DNA of 64,000 bases from Rhynchopus euleeides (GCA_963210315.1 OY723252.1:2205346-2269345), one strand, 5' to 3'. Shown: positions 35,201 to 46,325, counted from the first letter of the stretch. Notes: generated by a model from the letters alone, not told the origin. Made by a program: numbers and translations.

Positions 35201-38200
35201 TAGGGTTAGGGTAGGGTCTAGGGTCAACCCTAACCCTAACCCTAGGGTTGGGTCAAGGGTTAACCCTAACCCTAACCCTAGGGTTGGGTAGGGTCTGGGG
35301 TCAACCCTGACCCTAACCCTAGGGTTGGGTCAAGGGTTAACCCTAACCCTAACCCTAGGGTTAGGGTAGGGTCTAGGGTTAACCCTGACCCTAACCCTAG
35401 GGTTAGGGTAGGGTCTAGGGTCAACCCTAACCCTATCCCTAGGGTTGGGTCAAGGGTTAACCCTAACCCTAACCCTAGGGTTGGGTAGGGTCTGGGGTCA
35501 ACCCTGACCCTAACCCTAGGGTTGGGTCAAGGGTTAACCCTGACCCTAACCCTAGGGTTAGGGTAGGGTCTAGGGTCAACCCTAACCCTAACCCTAGGGT
35601 TGGGTCATGGGTTAACCCTAACCCTAAGCCTAGGGTTGGGTAGGGTCTGGGGTCAACCCTGACCCTAACCCTAGGGTTGGGTCAAGGGTTTACCCTAACC
35701 CTAACCCTAGGGTTGGGTAGGGTCTGGGGTCAACCCTGACCCTAACCCTAGGGTTGGGTCAAGGGTTAACCCTAACCCTAACCCTAGGGTTAGGGTAGGG
35801 TCTAGGGTCAACCCTAACCCTAACCCTAGGGTTGGGTCAAGGGTTAACCCTAACCCTAGGGTTAGGGTAGGGTCTAGGGTTAACCCTAACCCTAACCCTA
35901 GGGTTGGGTAGGGTCTGGGGTCAACCCTGACCCTAACCCTAGGGTTGGGTCAAGGGTTAACCCTAACCCTAACCCTAGGGTTAGGGTAGGGTCTAGGGTT
36001 AACCCTGACCCTAACCCTAGGGTTAGGGTAGGGTCTAGGGTCAACCCTAACCCTATCCCTAGGGTTGGGTCAAGGGTTAACCCTAACCCTAACCCTAGGG
36101 TTGGGTAGGGTCTAGGGTCAACCCTGACCCTTACCCTAGGGTTGGGTAGGGTCTGGGGTCAACCCTGACCCTAACCCTAGGGTTGGGTCAAGGGTTTACC
36201 CTAACCCTAACCCTAGGGTTGGGTAGGGTCTGGGGTCAACCCTGACCCTAACCCTAGGGTTGGGTCAAGGGTTTACCCTAACCCTAACCCTAGGGTTGGG
36301 TAGGGTCTGGGGTCAACCCTGACCCTAACCCTAGGGTTGGGTCAAGGGTTCACCCTAACCCTAACCCTAGGGTTAGGGTAGGGTCTAGGGTTAACCCTGA
36401 CCCTAACCCTAGGGTTAGGGTAGGGTCTAGGGTCAACCCTAACCCTAACCCTAGGGTTGGGTCAAGGGTTAAGCCTAACCCTAGGGTTGGGTAGGGTCTG
36501 GGGTCAACCCTGACCCTAACCCTAGGGTTGGGTCAAGGGTTAACCCTAACCCTAACCCTAGGGTTGGGTAGGGTCTAGGGTCAACCCTGACCCTAACCCT
36601 AGGGTTGGGTCAAGGGTTAACCCTAACCCTAACCCTAGGGTTGGGTAGGGTCTAGGGTCAACCCTGACCCTAACCCTAGGGTTGGGTCAAGGGTTAACCC
36701 TGACCCTAACCCTAGGGTTGGGTAGGGTCTAGGGTCAACCCTGACCCTAACCCGAGGGTTCGGTAGGGTCTAGGGTTAACCCTAACCCTAACCCTAGGGT
36801 TGGGTCAAGGGTTAACCCTAACCCTAGGGTTAGGGTAGGGTCTAGGGTCAACCCTAACCCTAACCCTAGGGTTGGGTCAAGGGTTAACCTTAACCCTAAC
36901 CCTAGGGTTGGGTAGGGTCTGGGGTCAACCCTGACCCTAACCCTAGGGTTGGGTCAAGGGTTAACCCTAACCCTAACCCTAGGGTTAGGGTAGGGTCTAG
37001 GGTTAACCCTGACCCTAACCCTAGGGTTAGGGTAGGGTCTAGGGTCAACCCTAACCCTATCCCTAGGGTTGGGTCAAGGGTTAACCCTAACCCTAACCCT
37101 AGGGTTGGGTAGGGTCTGGGGTCAACCCTGACCCTAACCCTAGGGTTGGGTCAAGGGTTAACCCTGACCCTAACCCTAGGGTTAGGGTAGGGTCTAGGGT
37201 CAACCCTAACCCTAACCCTAGGGTTGGGTCAAGGGTTAACCCTAACCCTAAGCCTAGGGTTGGGTAGGGTCTGGGGTCAACCCTGACCCTAACCCTAGGG
37301 TTGGGTCAAGGGTTTACCCTAACCCTAACCCTAGGGTTGGGTAGGGTCTGGGGTCAACCCTGACCCTAACCCTAGGGTTGGGTCAAGGGTTAACCCTAAC
37401 CCTAACCCTAGGGTTAGGGTAGGGTCTAGGGTCAACCCTAACCCTAACCCTAGGGTTGGGTCAAGGGTTAACCCTAACCCTAGGGTTAGGGTAGGGTCTA
37501 GGGTTAACCCTAACCCTAACCCTAGGGTTGGGTCAAGGGTTAACCCTAACCCTAACCCTAGGGTTGGGTAGGGTCTGGGGTCAACCCTGACCCTAACCCT
37601 AGGGTTGGGTCAAGGGTTTACCCTAACCCTAACCCTAGGGTTGGGTAGGGTCTGGGGTCAACCCTGACCCTAACCCTAGGGTTGGGTCAAGGGTTAACCC
37701 TAACCCTAACCCTAGGGTTAGGGTAGGGTCTAGGGTCAACCCTAACCCTAACCCTAGGGTTGGGTCAAGGGTTAACCCTAACCCTAGGGTTAGGGTAGGG
37801 TCTAGGGTTAACCCTAACCCTAACCCTAGGGTTGGGTAGGGTCTGGGGTCAACCCTGACCCTAACCCTAGGGTTGGGTCAAGGGTTAACCCTAACCCTAA
37901 CCCTAGGGTTAGGGTAGGGTCTAGGGTTAACCCTGACCCTAACCCTAGGGTTAGGGTAGGGTCTAGGGTCAACCCTAACCCTATCCCTAGGGTTGGGTCA
38001 AGGGTTAACCCTAACCCTAACCCTAGGGTTGGGTAGGGTCTAGGGTCAACCCTGACCCTTACCCTAGGGTTGGGTAGGGTCTGGGGTCAACCCTGACCCT
38101 AACCCTAGGGTTGGGTCAAGGGTTTACCCTAACCCTAACCCTAGGGTTGGGTAGGGTCTGGGGTCAACCCTGACCCTAACCCTAGGGTTGGGTCAAGGGT

Positions 38201-41200
38201 TAACCCTAACCCTAACCCTAGGGTTAGGGTAGGGTCTAGGGTTAACCCTGACCCTAACCCTAGGGTTAGGGTAGGGTCTAGGGTCAACCCTAACCCTAAC
38301 CCTAGGGTTGGGTCAAGGGTTAACCCTAACCCTAACCCTAGGGTTAGGGTAGGGTCTAGGGTTAACCCTAACCCTAACCCTAGGGTTGGGTCAAGGGTTA
38401 ACCCTAACCCTAACCCTAGGGTTAGGGTAGGGTCTAGGGTTAACCCTGACCCTAACCCTACGGTTAGGGTAGGGTCTAGGGTCAACCCTAACCCTATCCC
38501 TAGGGTTGGGTCAAGGGTTAACCCTAACCCTAACCCTAGGGTTGGGTAGGGTCTGGGGTCAACCCTGACCCTAACCCTAGGGTTGGGTCAAGGGTTAACC
38601 CTGACCCTAACCCTAGGGTTAGGGTAGGGTCTAGGGTCAACCCTAACCCTAACCCTAGGGTTGGGTCAAGGGTTAACCCTAACCCTAGGGTTAGGGTAGG
38701 GTCTAGGGTTAACCCTAACCCTAACCCTAGGGTTGGGTCAAGGGTTAACCCTAACCCTAACCCTAGGGTTGGGTAGGGTCTGGGGTCAACCCTGACCCTA
38801 ACCCTAGGGTTGGGTCAAGGGTTTACCCTAACCCTAACCCTAGGGTTGGGTAGGGTCTGGGGTCAACCCTGACCCTAACCCTAGGGTTGGGTCAAGGGTT
38901 AACCCTAACCCTAACCCTAGGGTTAGGGTAGGGTCTAGGGTTAACCCTGACCCTAACCCTAGGGTTAGGGTAGGGTCTAGGGTCAACCCTAACCCTAACC
39001 CTAGGGTTGGGTAGGGTCTGGGGTCAACCCTGACCCTAACCCTAGGGTTGGGTCAAGGGTTAACCCTAACCCTAACCCTAGGGTTGGGTAGGGTCTAGGG
39101 TCAACCCTGACCCTAACCCTAGGGTTGGGTCAAGGGTTAACCCTAACCCTAACCCTAGGGTTGGGTAGGGTCTAGGGTCAACCCTGACCCTAACCCTAGG
39201 GTTGGGTCAAGGGTTAACCCTGACCCTAACCCTAGGGTTGGGTAGGGTCTAGGGTCAACCCTGACCCTAACCCGAGGGTTCGGTAGGGTCTAGGGTTAAC
39301 CCTAACCCTAACCCTAGGGTTAGGGTAGGGTCTAGGGTCAACCCTAACCCTAACCCTAGGGTTGGGTCAAGGGTTAACCCTAACCCTAACCCTAGGGTTG
39401 GGTAGGGTCTGGGGTCAACCCTGACCCTAACCCTAGGGTTGGGTCAAGGGTTAACCCTAACCCTAACCCTAGGGTTAGGGTAGGGTCTAGGGTTAACCCT
39501 GACCCTAACCCTAGGGTTAGGGTAGGGTCTAGGGTCAACCCTAACCCTATCCCTAGGGTTGGGTCAAGGGTTAACCCTAACCCTAACCCTAGGGTTGGGT
39601 AGGGTCTGGGGTCAACCCTGACCCTAACCCTAGGGTTGGGTCAAGGGTTAACCCTGACCCTAACCCTAGGGTTAGGGTAGGGTCTAGGGTCAACCCTAAC
39701 CCTAACCCTAGGGTTGGGTCAAGGGTTAACCCTAACCCTAAGCCTAGGGTTGGGTAGGGTCTGGGGTCAACCCTGACCCTAACCCTAGGGTTGGGTCAAG
39801 GGTTTACCCTAACCCTAACCCTAGGGTTGGGTCAAGGGTTAACCCTAACCCTAACCCTAGGGTTAGGGTAGGGTCTAGGGTCAACCCTAACCCTAACCCT
39901 AGGGTTGGGTCAAGGGTTAACCCTAACCCTAGGGTTAGGGTAGGGTCTAGGGTTAACCCTAACCCTAACCCTAGGGTTGGGTCAAGGGTTAACCCTAACC
40001 CTAACCCTAGGGTTGGGTAGGGTCTGGGGTCAACCCTGACCCTAACCCTAGGGTTGGGTCAAGGGTTTACCCTAACCCTAACCCTAGGGTTGGGTAGGGT
40101 CTGGGGTCAACCCTGACCCTAACCCTAGGGTTGGGTCAAGGGTTAACCCTAACCCTAACCCTAGGGTTAGGGTAGGGTCTAGGGTTAACCCTGACCCTAA
40201 CCCTAGGGTTGGGTCAAGGGTTAACCCTAACCCTAACCCTAGGGTTAGGGTAGGGTCTAGGGGTTTACCCTGACCCTAACCCTAGGGTTGGGTAGGGTCT
40301 AGGGTCAACCCTGACCCTAACCCGAGGGTTGGGTAGGGTCTAGGGCTAACCCTAACCCTAACCCTAGGGTTAGGGTAGGGTCTAGGGTTAACCCTGACCC
40401 TAACCCTAGGGTTAGGGTAGGGTCTAGGGTCAACCCTAACCCTATCCCTAGGGTTGGGTCAAGGGTTAACCCTAACCCTAACCCTAGGGTTGGGTAGGGT
40501 CTAGGGTCAACCCTGACCCTTACCCTAGGGTTGGGTAGGGTCTGGGGTCAACCCTGACCCTAACCCTAGGGTTGGGTCAAGGGTTTACCCTAACCCTAAC
40601 CCTAGGGTTGGGTAGGGTCTGGGGTCAACCCTGACCCTAACCCTAGGGTTGGGTCAAGGGTTAACCCTAACCCTAACCCTAGGGTTAGGGTAGGGTCTAG
40701 GGTTAACCCTAACCCTAACCCTAGGGTTGGGTCAAGGGTTAACCCTAACCCTAACCCTAGGGTTGGGTAGGGTCTAGGGTCAACCCTGACCCTAACCCTA
40801 GGGTTGGGTCAAGGGTTAACCCTAACCCTAACCCTAGGGTTGGGTAGGGTCTAGGGTCAACCCTGACCCTAACCCTAGGGTTGGGTCAAGGGTTAACCCT
40901 GACCCTAACCCTAGGGTTGGGTAGGGTCTAGGGTCAACCCTGACCCTAACCCGAGGGTTCGGTAGGGTCTAGGGTTAACCCTAACCCTAACCCTAGGGTT
41001 AGGGTAGGGTCTAGGGTCAACCCTAACCCTAACCCTAGGGTTGGGTCAAGGGTTAACCCTAACCCTAACCCTAGGGTTGGGTAGGGTCTGGGGTCAACCC
41101 TGACCCTAACCCTAGGGTTGGGTCAAGGGTTAACCCTAACCCTAACCCTAGGGTTAGGGTAGGGTCTAGGGTTAACCCTGACCCTAACCCTAGGGTTAGG

Positions 41201-42360
41201 GTAGGGTCTAGGGTCAACCCTAACCCTATCCCTAGGGTTGGGTCAAGGGTTAACCCTAACCCTAACCCTAGGGTTGGGTAGGGTCTGGGGTCAACCCTGA
41301 CCCTAACCCTAGGGTTGGGTCAAGGGTTAACCCTGACCCTAACCCTAGGGTTAGGGTAGGGTCTAGGGTCAACCCTAACCCTAACCCTAGGGTTGGGTCA
41401 AGGGTTAACCCTAACCCTAAGCCTAGGGTTGGGTAGGGTCTGGGGTCAACCCTGACCCTAACCCTAGGGTTGGGTCAAGGGTTTACCCTAACCCTAACCC
41501 TAGGGTTGGGTCAAGGGTTAACCCTAACCCTAACCCTAGGGTTAGGGTAGGGTCTAGGGTCAACCCTAACCCTAACCCTAGGGTTGGGTCAAGGGTTAAC
41601 CCTAACCCTAGGGTTAGGGTAGGGTCTAGGGTTAACCCTAACCCTAACCCTAGGGTTGGGTCAAGGGTTAACCCTAACCCTAACCCTAGGGTTGGGTAGG
41701 GTCTGGGGTCAACCCTGACCCTAACCCTAGGGTTGGGTCAAGGGTTTACCCTAACCCTAACCCTAGGGTTGGGTAGGGTCTGGGGTCAACCCTGACCCTA
41801 ACCCTAGGGTTGGGTCAAGGGTTAACCCTAACCCTAACCCTAGGGTTAGGGTAGGGTCTAGGGTTAACCCTGACCCTAACCCTAGGGTTGGGTCAAGGGT
41901 TAACCCTAACCCTAACCCTAGGGTTAGGGTAGGGTCTAGGGGTTTACCCTGACCCTAACCCTAGGGTTGGGTAGGGTCTAGGGTCAACCCTGACCCTAAC
42001 CCGAGGGTTGGGTAGGGTCTAGGGCTAACCCTAACCCTAACCCTAGGGTTAGGGTAGGGTCTAGGGTTAACCCTGACCCTAACCCTAGGGTTAGGGTAGG
42101 GTCTAGGGTCAACCCTAACCCTATCCCTAGGGTTGGGTCAAGGGTTAACCCTAACCCTAACCCTAGGGTTGGGTAGGGTCTAGGGTCAACCCTGACCCTT
42201 ACCCTAGGGTTGGGTAGGGTCTGGGGTCAACCCTGACCCTAACCCTTGGGTTGGGTTGGGTCTAGGATCAACCCTGGCCCTGACCCCTGGGTTGGGTAGG
42301 GTCGTGTTGGGTCGGGTTATGGGTACCCAACCCTCACCCTAGGGTAGGGTTGGGTCGGGT
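26240..42360 (+). repeat. Satellite sub-block II with higher-order repeats
   Basis: A rare variant, CCCGAGGGTTCGGTAG, marks the array at about 26827, 29347, 31551, 33027, 33645, 35121, 36751, 39271 and 40950. The spacings are 2520, 2204, 1476, 618, 1476, 1630, 2520 and 1679 bp. Repeated spacings (2520 twice, 1476 twice) and the exact 2204-bp shift of a 98-codon frame (28235 and 30439) show kilobase-scale duplications. A second marker (CTAGGGGTTTACCC) repeats at about 40257 and 41936 with the same 1679-bp shift. The last ~120 bp (42240-42360) are degenerate. Confidence 0.85.
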
Positions 42361-42574
42361 TGTGGGTACCCCCGACGTGCTGTAGGGTAGGGTAGGGTAG
42401 GGTAGGGCCCCCCCCCCCCCCCCCCTCCGGCCCAACGTTAAGTCCGGCCCCAGAATTAGCCAGAGGCCTGCCCCCCCCCCCCGCCCCATGCTGCGTGAGT
42501 AGTGTAGATAATATTCCTGTGTCCCCTTTATGTATTTGCTCCTCACGCCCCCACTTCAAACGCTTTCTGCAAGC

Positions 42575-42813
42575 AGAAGCAGCAATCTCACGTTGAGCAT
42601 ACGTGTTGAGCATACGCGTAAACGCTTGCTCGATACATGATCTTCAGTACCGATCCTCGGTGTGAAAGCATGGCCTAACGATCCTTTGGTCTCCCTTCTG
42701 TCCAAGGGATGAAGCCGGAGGTGACAGAACATATTACCGCAGGGATAACTGTCTGTGGCAGCTAAGCGTTCATAGCCGTGTCTCTTTTTTCATCCTTCGA
42801 TGTGCGGCTCTTT
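42575..42813 (+). pseudogene. Nuclear large-subunit (28S-type) rRNA fragment, domain V, degenerate
   Basis: Conserved LSU words appear in the right order: AGCAATCTCACG, GTAAACGCTTGCTCGAT, GATCTTCAGTAC, GTGAAAGCATGGCCTA then ACGATCCTTT, GGAGGTGACAGAAC, ACCGCAGGGATAACTG, AAGCGTTCATAG and ATCCTTCGATG. This is the peptidyl-transferase/A-loop part of 28S rRNA. Matching stops at about 42813. Near-universal positions are altered (CTGGCTTGTGGC is reduced to CTGTCTGTGGC; GATGTCGGCTC reads GATGTGCGGCTC), and GTTGAGCATACG is tandemly duplicated, so I call it a pseudogene. A very divergent functional rRNA piece cannot be excluded, since some euglenozoans have split rRNAs. It lies directly beside the satellite border. 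Confidence 0.75.
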
Positions 42814-43357
42814 CGAAGGCAGCAGGCTGTTGGCCGTGGAAGCCCCAACACATCGAATGAGGAAGACGGAGAACACTGTTGCTGCCACGCTTTTGCCCAT
42901 CGAGGCCGAGAGAGTTGGAGCTTGTATGGCCTGTGGCTGCCTGAAGTGGTGTGCAGCAGGGTGCAACCGTGACAGTCAGAAACCACGGCAAGTGACATCC
43001 AAATGATCCGAGAAGAGTCCCCCTCTCCACCCACCACCTGCCACCCCCCCTCTGCCTCGGTTCTGGCGTGTGCGTTGTCGCTGTGCTGCTGCTGCCATCA
43101 TAACAACACGCCCCCCTCCACATCAGCAACTTACCTCACCCCCCCCCCCTCTTTCTGTACCCCCAAAAAAAGGGAAACCTTTCCTATTGCGAAAAAGGTG
43201 CTGTGAGACTTTTTCCTTTGCCTTCACCCTCGACAATTTAAAAAACCCCCCCCCCCACCCCCCACCCCCCTCTTCTGTTCTCCAATCTGTTCTCCCTGCA
43301 GCTCCTCCTCCCCCCTTCCCCCCCGCCCTTCCCTTCGGTTCCACGACCCAACACACC
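42814..43357. other. Leader region upstream of the WD40 gene
   Basis: No supported gene. The right half is strongly pyrimidine-rich (43136-43160, 43246-43300). TCTGTTCTCCCTGCAG at 43286-43301 is a good splice-acceptor-like sequence 57 bases before the ATG and fits either a 5' UTR intron or spliced-leader addition. Confidence 0.5.
43286..43301 (+). promoter_or_regulatory. Candidate splice or trans-splice acceptor for the WD40 gene
   Basis: A polypyrimidine tract ends in CTGCAG. I see no upstream coding exon, so addition of a leader to the transcript is the simplest use. This is inference from position and composition only. Confidence 0.35.
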
Positions 43358-44566
43358 ATGGAGGTCACGGTGCACCACTGCCCCAGTGGACAGACATGCG
43401 TGCTCGGCGTTAGTGATGACGACACTGTCCTGACTCTGAAGGTTAGGGCCCTGTGCGTGCTCTTCGACTCTACTGGCGGGTCCTCCGGGATCGCCGAAGC
43501 GCCTATGATAGCTGCCCACATGCGTGGGTCTGGTTCAGTCCTCGGTGAAGACTCAGCGCCTGTCTCAGACACAGCCTTGGAGGAAGGAGGCACTGTCGAC
43601 CTCACTTACTCCCCTCCGTCTGTCAGGGTCCCAACCATCTACAGGGTAAGGCGGCCCTCGCGCATCGCCGTCTCCCCCTGCGGGCGGCTGTGCGCCGTGG
43701 GGCAGTCAGACGCCGTGTCTGTCTGGGACACCCTCACCGCGACGCTAACCCAGAGCCTGCCGAACCACACAGACCCCGGGGCGATCTTCAGCGAGTGCCA
43801 GGCTGCCTTCTCCGCCAACGGCATTCTTGCGACAACATGCGGGTCGCATAAGGTGTGGATGTACAGCACCTCCACGTGGGCCTGCGTGCGGGTTATTGCG
43901 GGGCATTCCGACACGGTGCTCTCGATAGCCTGGTCGCCCTGCGGGAGGTGGCTGGTGTCGGGCTCAGAAGACAAGTCTCTCCGCGTCTGGGACACGGACA
44001 GCGGATCGTATGTGCGTGAGGTGCGCAACCTCCCCGAATGGGTCACGTCTGTGCTTGTTACACGGCACCGCCTGGTCAGTGCAGGGCGCTCTTTCATCAG
44101 GGTGTGGAATCGCGATGCTGACGCACCTCCGGTGCTACTGAAGGACCACAGCGACATCATCACAGACCTGGTGGTCACAGCGAACGAACGTGTGTTTATA
44201 TCGTGCTCAGCGGATGCCACGGTGAAGGTGTGGTGCCTTGCGTCCGGGATCTGCCTCCACACCATCCACCTGGCCCGCAAGTTCGTCAATTCCGCCATCG
44301 CGGTGGCAGGGTGCACTGTGGCGGTGATGGTGAAAGGCGCGGATGGGCAGTTTGCCATACGAATGTGGCACCTCCACACCGGCGCCTTCCTGCGCGACGT
44401 CCGGTCCCCCATCGGGGGCCTGTGGGCCAACCCGCGCGGCCTGGCATTGAGCCCCTGCGGCAGCTGGGTGTTCGCCTCGGGCGAATGCGGCATCCACGTC
44501 GTCTCCGCAGTAGATGCACTCCCGCATTACCACACCAACCCGCCGAGTGGGATCGAGTGCGACTGA
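43358..44566 (+). CDS. Ubiquitin-like domain plus WD40 repeat protein
   Basis: 402 residues from the ATG at 43358 (MEVTVHHCPSGQTC). Residues 1-85 resemble a ubiquitin-like fold: a starting beta hairpin, DDTVLTLKVRALCVLF in the helix position, and a closing GTVDLTYSPP strand. From about residue 95, WD40 repeats follow: RIAVSPCGRLCAVGQSDAVSVWD, DTVLSIAWSPCGRWLVSGSEDKSLRVWD, HRLVSAGRSFIRVWN, NERVFISCSADATVKVWC, FAIRMWHLHTG and GLALSPCGSWVFASGECGIHVV, making about six or seven blades, enough for one propeller. It probably acts as a docking platform; the ubiquitin-like start hints at ubiquitin-pathway or proteasome contacts, but no partner is evident. No intron. The architecture parallels the ubiquitin-like start of the DUF4116 gene at 52473. 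Confidence 0.8.
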   Translation: MEVTVHHCPSGQTCVLGVSDDDTVLTLKVRALCVLFDSTGGSSGIAEAPMIAAHMRGSGSVLGEDSAPVSDTALEEGGTVDLTYSPPSVRVPTIYRVRRPSRIAVSPCGRLCAVGQSDAVSVWDTLTATLTQSLPNHTDPGAIFSECQAAFSANGILATTCGSHKVWMYSTSTWACVRVIAGHSDTVLSIAWSPCGRWLVSGSEDKSLRVWDTDSGSYVREVRNLPEWVTSVLVTRHRLVSAGRSFIRVWNRDADAPPVLLKDHSDIITDLVVTANERVFISCSADATVKVWCLASGICLHTIHLARKFVNSAIAVAGCTVAVMVKGADGQFAIRMWHLHTGAFLRDVRSPIGGLWANPRGLALSPCGSWVFASGECGIHVVSAVDALPHYHTNPPSGIECD

Positions 44567-44690
44567 TGGTGGAGCGGGGTGGGGTGGTGGTGGTGAGATT
44601 GCCCATTGCGCAACGTTGCTCAACCGATTCTCTCTGTTTTGCTCAGTGGGGTGATTTGGATCAAACGGTTGTGAGGGGGGTAGGGGGTGC

Positions 44691-45871
44691 GGGGGGGGGG
44701 GGGGTAGGGACCGTCTTAAGGTACCGAAATCCGTCAAAATTACGACATTTTTCGACATAGGCAATTTTCCACCACAAACCCTCCAAAAATGCTGAAAAAG
44801 TGGCCAGACCACCCCAGAAACCGCCCCTGGGTGCGGGACACCCACTTTGGTGCCCCGGAACGCGGCTGAAACGCTGTGTTGAAAAAAATGTCATGGTTTG
44901 GTACCGAACCCCTCCCCGGCTGAGTCTCCCGAGCACCCTGTCACCTGCGCCATCAACATCCCCCGTCATGTACCACGTTCCGCCGCCTCTGATGAGGCAT
45001 CTGGGCACTACCGGGCCAAAAAAATGGCATTTCAGCGAGTGTTCTGTCAGGTTTCTGCCAATATCCTCAACAAGACCGGGGTGTGTCTGCGAATGCAAGG
45101 GCGTCGCTCGGGAGGCGTTATTATGTGCCCTCCCCGAGGTGTCGGATGCATTGGGAACTTCATCAGGGGAAACGGCAACAGCGAAGTGGGTGTGGTGTAT
45201 CAACTGTGTCACCCCGGCTCTACGGCACTGCAGTGGCACTTCTCAGTGGCGATGATCCCCGTCCTCTGCACCATCACCCCCACTTACGCGCTTCATTGCA
45301 GCACTGAAAGAGCTAAAAGAGATGCCGGACGACGGCCAGAATGCTGGGGAACTCAGCCGCAGATGGAAAGGAGAGGCCGGAGACGGCGCGCGAGTGGAGT
45401 TTGGGACTGGCGTCTTTGGAGAATATGCCGGTGTGGGTTCCAAAGCCTTATTCGGTGTACAAACCGCCAGGGGCAGTGGTCGGTGGACGCTGCAGCAAGT
45501 GTTATCAGGAAATGCTGGCGAGAAGACGCTCCTTCCCAAGCTTGTCACACTCATTTGCTCCCAAATTGAACCGAAGGCATCAGTGCCCACCCAAGACAAG
45601 AAAAGACGGCATGTTGCGGGCAAGTTGGGCGGGACGGGCTCGGAAGGGTGGTTCAAATGAGGGGGCCGGAACCAAACCATGACACTTTTTTGAGCATGGT
45701 CACGGATTGGCTCAGAAGTGGCCAAATACCCCCAACAACCACCCAGACCGCCCCCAAATACTCCCAGGGGCCGGGGTTTCAGGTTTACTGCCATTTTGTG
45801 CGTGTTCCTCGCCTATGTGAAAAATCCCGTAATTTTCCCCCCTTAAGGTTTTCCCTAGGGGGGGGGGGGGG
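44691..45871. mobile_element. 1.18-kb element with diverged ~200-bp terminal inverted repeats
   Basis: The left end (G-run, TAGGGA..CTTAAGG, AAAATTACGACATTTTTCGACATAGGC) is mirrored at the right end (GCCTATGTGAAAAATC...TAATTTTC, CCTTAAGG, TCCCTAGGG, G-run). Further in, ATGTCATGGTTTGGTACCG on the left pairs with the inverse of CGGAACCAAACCATGACAC on the right. Size, homopolymer borders and the GGTTTGGTACCG word match the element at 59257-60436, so both likely belong to one DNA-transposon or foldback family. No transposase is recognisable inside. Confidence 0.65.
45322..45660 (+). other. Unassigned open frame inside the 1.18-kb element
   Basis: 112 codons from an ATG (MPDDGQNAGELSRRWKGEAG), ending GWFK. 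A CATTGCAG acceptor-like site lies about 20 bases upstream, so it could be a terminal exon of something carried by the element. Composition is protein-like (varied, not repetitive), but I recognise no family. Low confidence that it is expressed. Confidence 0.2.
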
Positions 45872-46325
45872 TGGGGTGGGGGCGGCGCGACAACCCCCGT
45901 GGTGTGTCCCGGGCACCGGAGTGCAACAAAATCGGGGAGGGGTGGGGGCGGTGCCTGCACGGCAAAGCAAACCCAAGTAAATCTGAGTGCGGCTGCCTTC
46001 TGGCAGCGTCGTGCACGCCATATGCCCCCACCGCCCGGTTGTCTCCTGCGTCAAGTTGATGGTCGTCGTGTGCACCCCATCACGGGGACACCCACCGGTG
46101 TCAGGCAGTTTAGCAGGATGGCCACCACGCCCCACGCGCGCGCCACGGTGGTGAAAATGGTGCGTTTTTTTTTGGTGCATTTCATGTGAACTACAGCCTG
46201 GGCCCGGTTGCACAAACAACCACATTACGTACCGCCGGCTCCTTTTTCCTGGAAAGTGTCCCTGTCGACCACCCCTGCACCCCGACAGGCTGTGGCAGGG
46301 GTGGGTGGGGGTGCTGCGCTTCGCC
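45872..46325. other. Leader region upstream of the caspase-like gene
   Basis: No gene. CACCCCTGCACCCCGACAG ending at 46288 is a plausible splice or trans-splice acceptor 37 bases before the ATG. Confidence 0.45.

Larger units (their letters stand above)
24764..42400. repeat. Interstitial telomere-like satellite of alternating TTAGGG/CCCTAA runs (17.6 kb)
   Basis: The whole stretch is built of words GGGTTA, GGGTCA, GGGTCT and their complements. Unlike a telomere, each ~36-42-bp unit switches strand: a G-rich half (GGGTTAGGGTAGGGTCTAGG) is followed by a C-rich half (TTAACCCTGACCCTAACCCT), with CCCTAGGG or TTAACC palindromes at the joins. Three main unit types are seen (about 36, 41 and 42 bp). 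Larger repeats of 1.5-2.5 kb are visible. No gene; open frames coding Leu-Gly/Asp-Pro-Thr repeats are by-products. The window continues as unique genic DNA on both sides, so this is not a chromosome end. Confidence 0.95.
19638..42484. repeat. 22.8-kb gene-free block with inverted borders
   Basis: The left border is a C-run (19638-19656), then AGGCCTCTGGCTAATTC (19657-19673), a G-run (19701-19725) and CTACCCTACCCTAGGG. The right border is the mirror image: TAGGGTAGGGTAGGG, a C-run (42408-42425), then GAATTAGCCAGAGGCCT (42452-42468) and a C-run. The 17-bp word is exactly inverted, and the adjoining homopolymer and telomere-like triplets match in order. Between the borders lie composite repeat copy 2 and the satellite. 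This suggests one unit that arrived or expanded as a whole, with copy 2 nested inside it. Whether the borders are true transposon ends cannot be settled here. Confidence 0.65.

Noticed and set aside
28235-38485. 98-114-codon frames coding Leu-Gly/Asp-Pro-Thr repeats in the satellite
   Set aside because: Translation of telomere-like repeats; the repeat of one frame at a 2204-bp shift reflects array duplication.
24764-42400. A true chromosome end (telomere)
   Set aside because: Genic unique DNA continues on both sides and the repeat units alternate strand.
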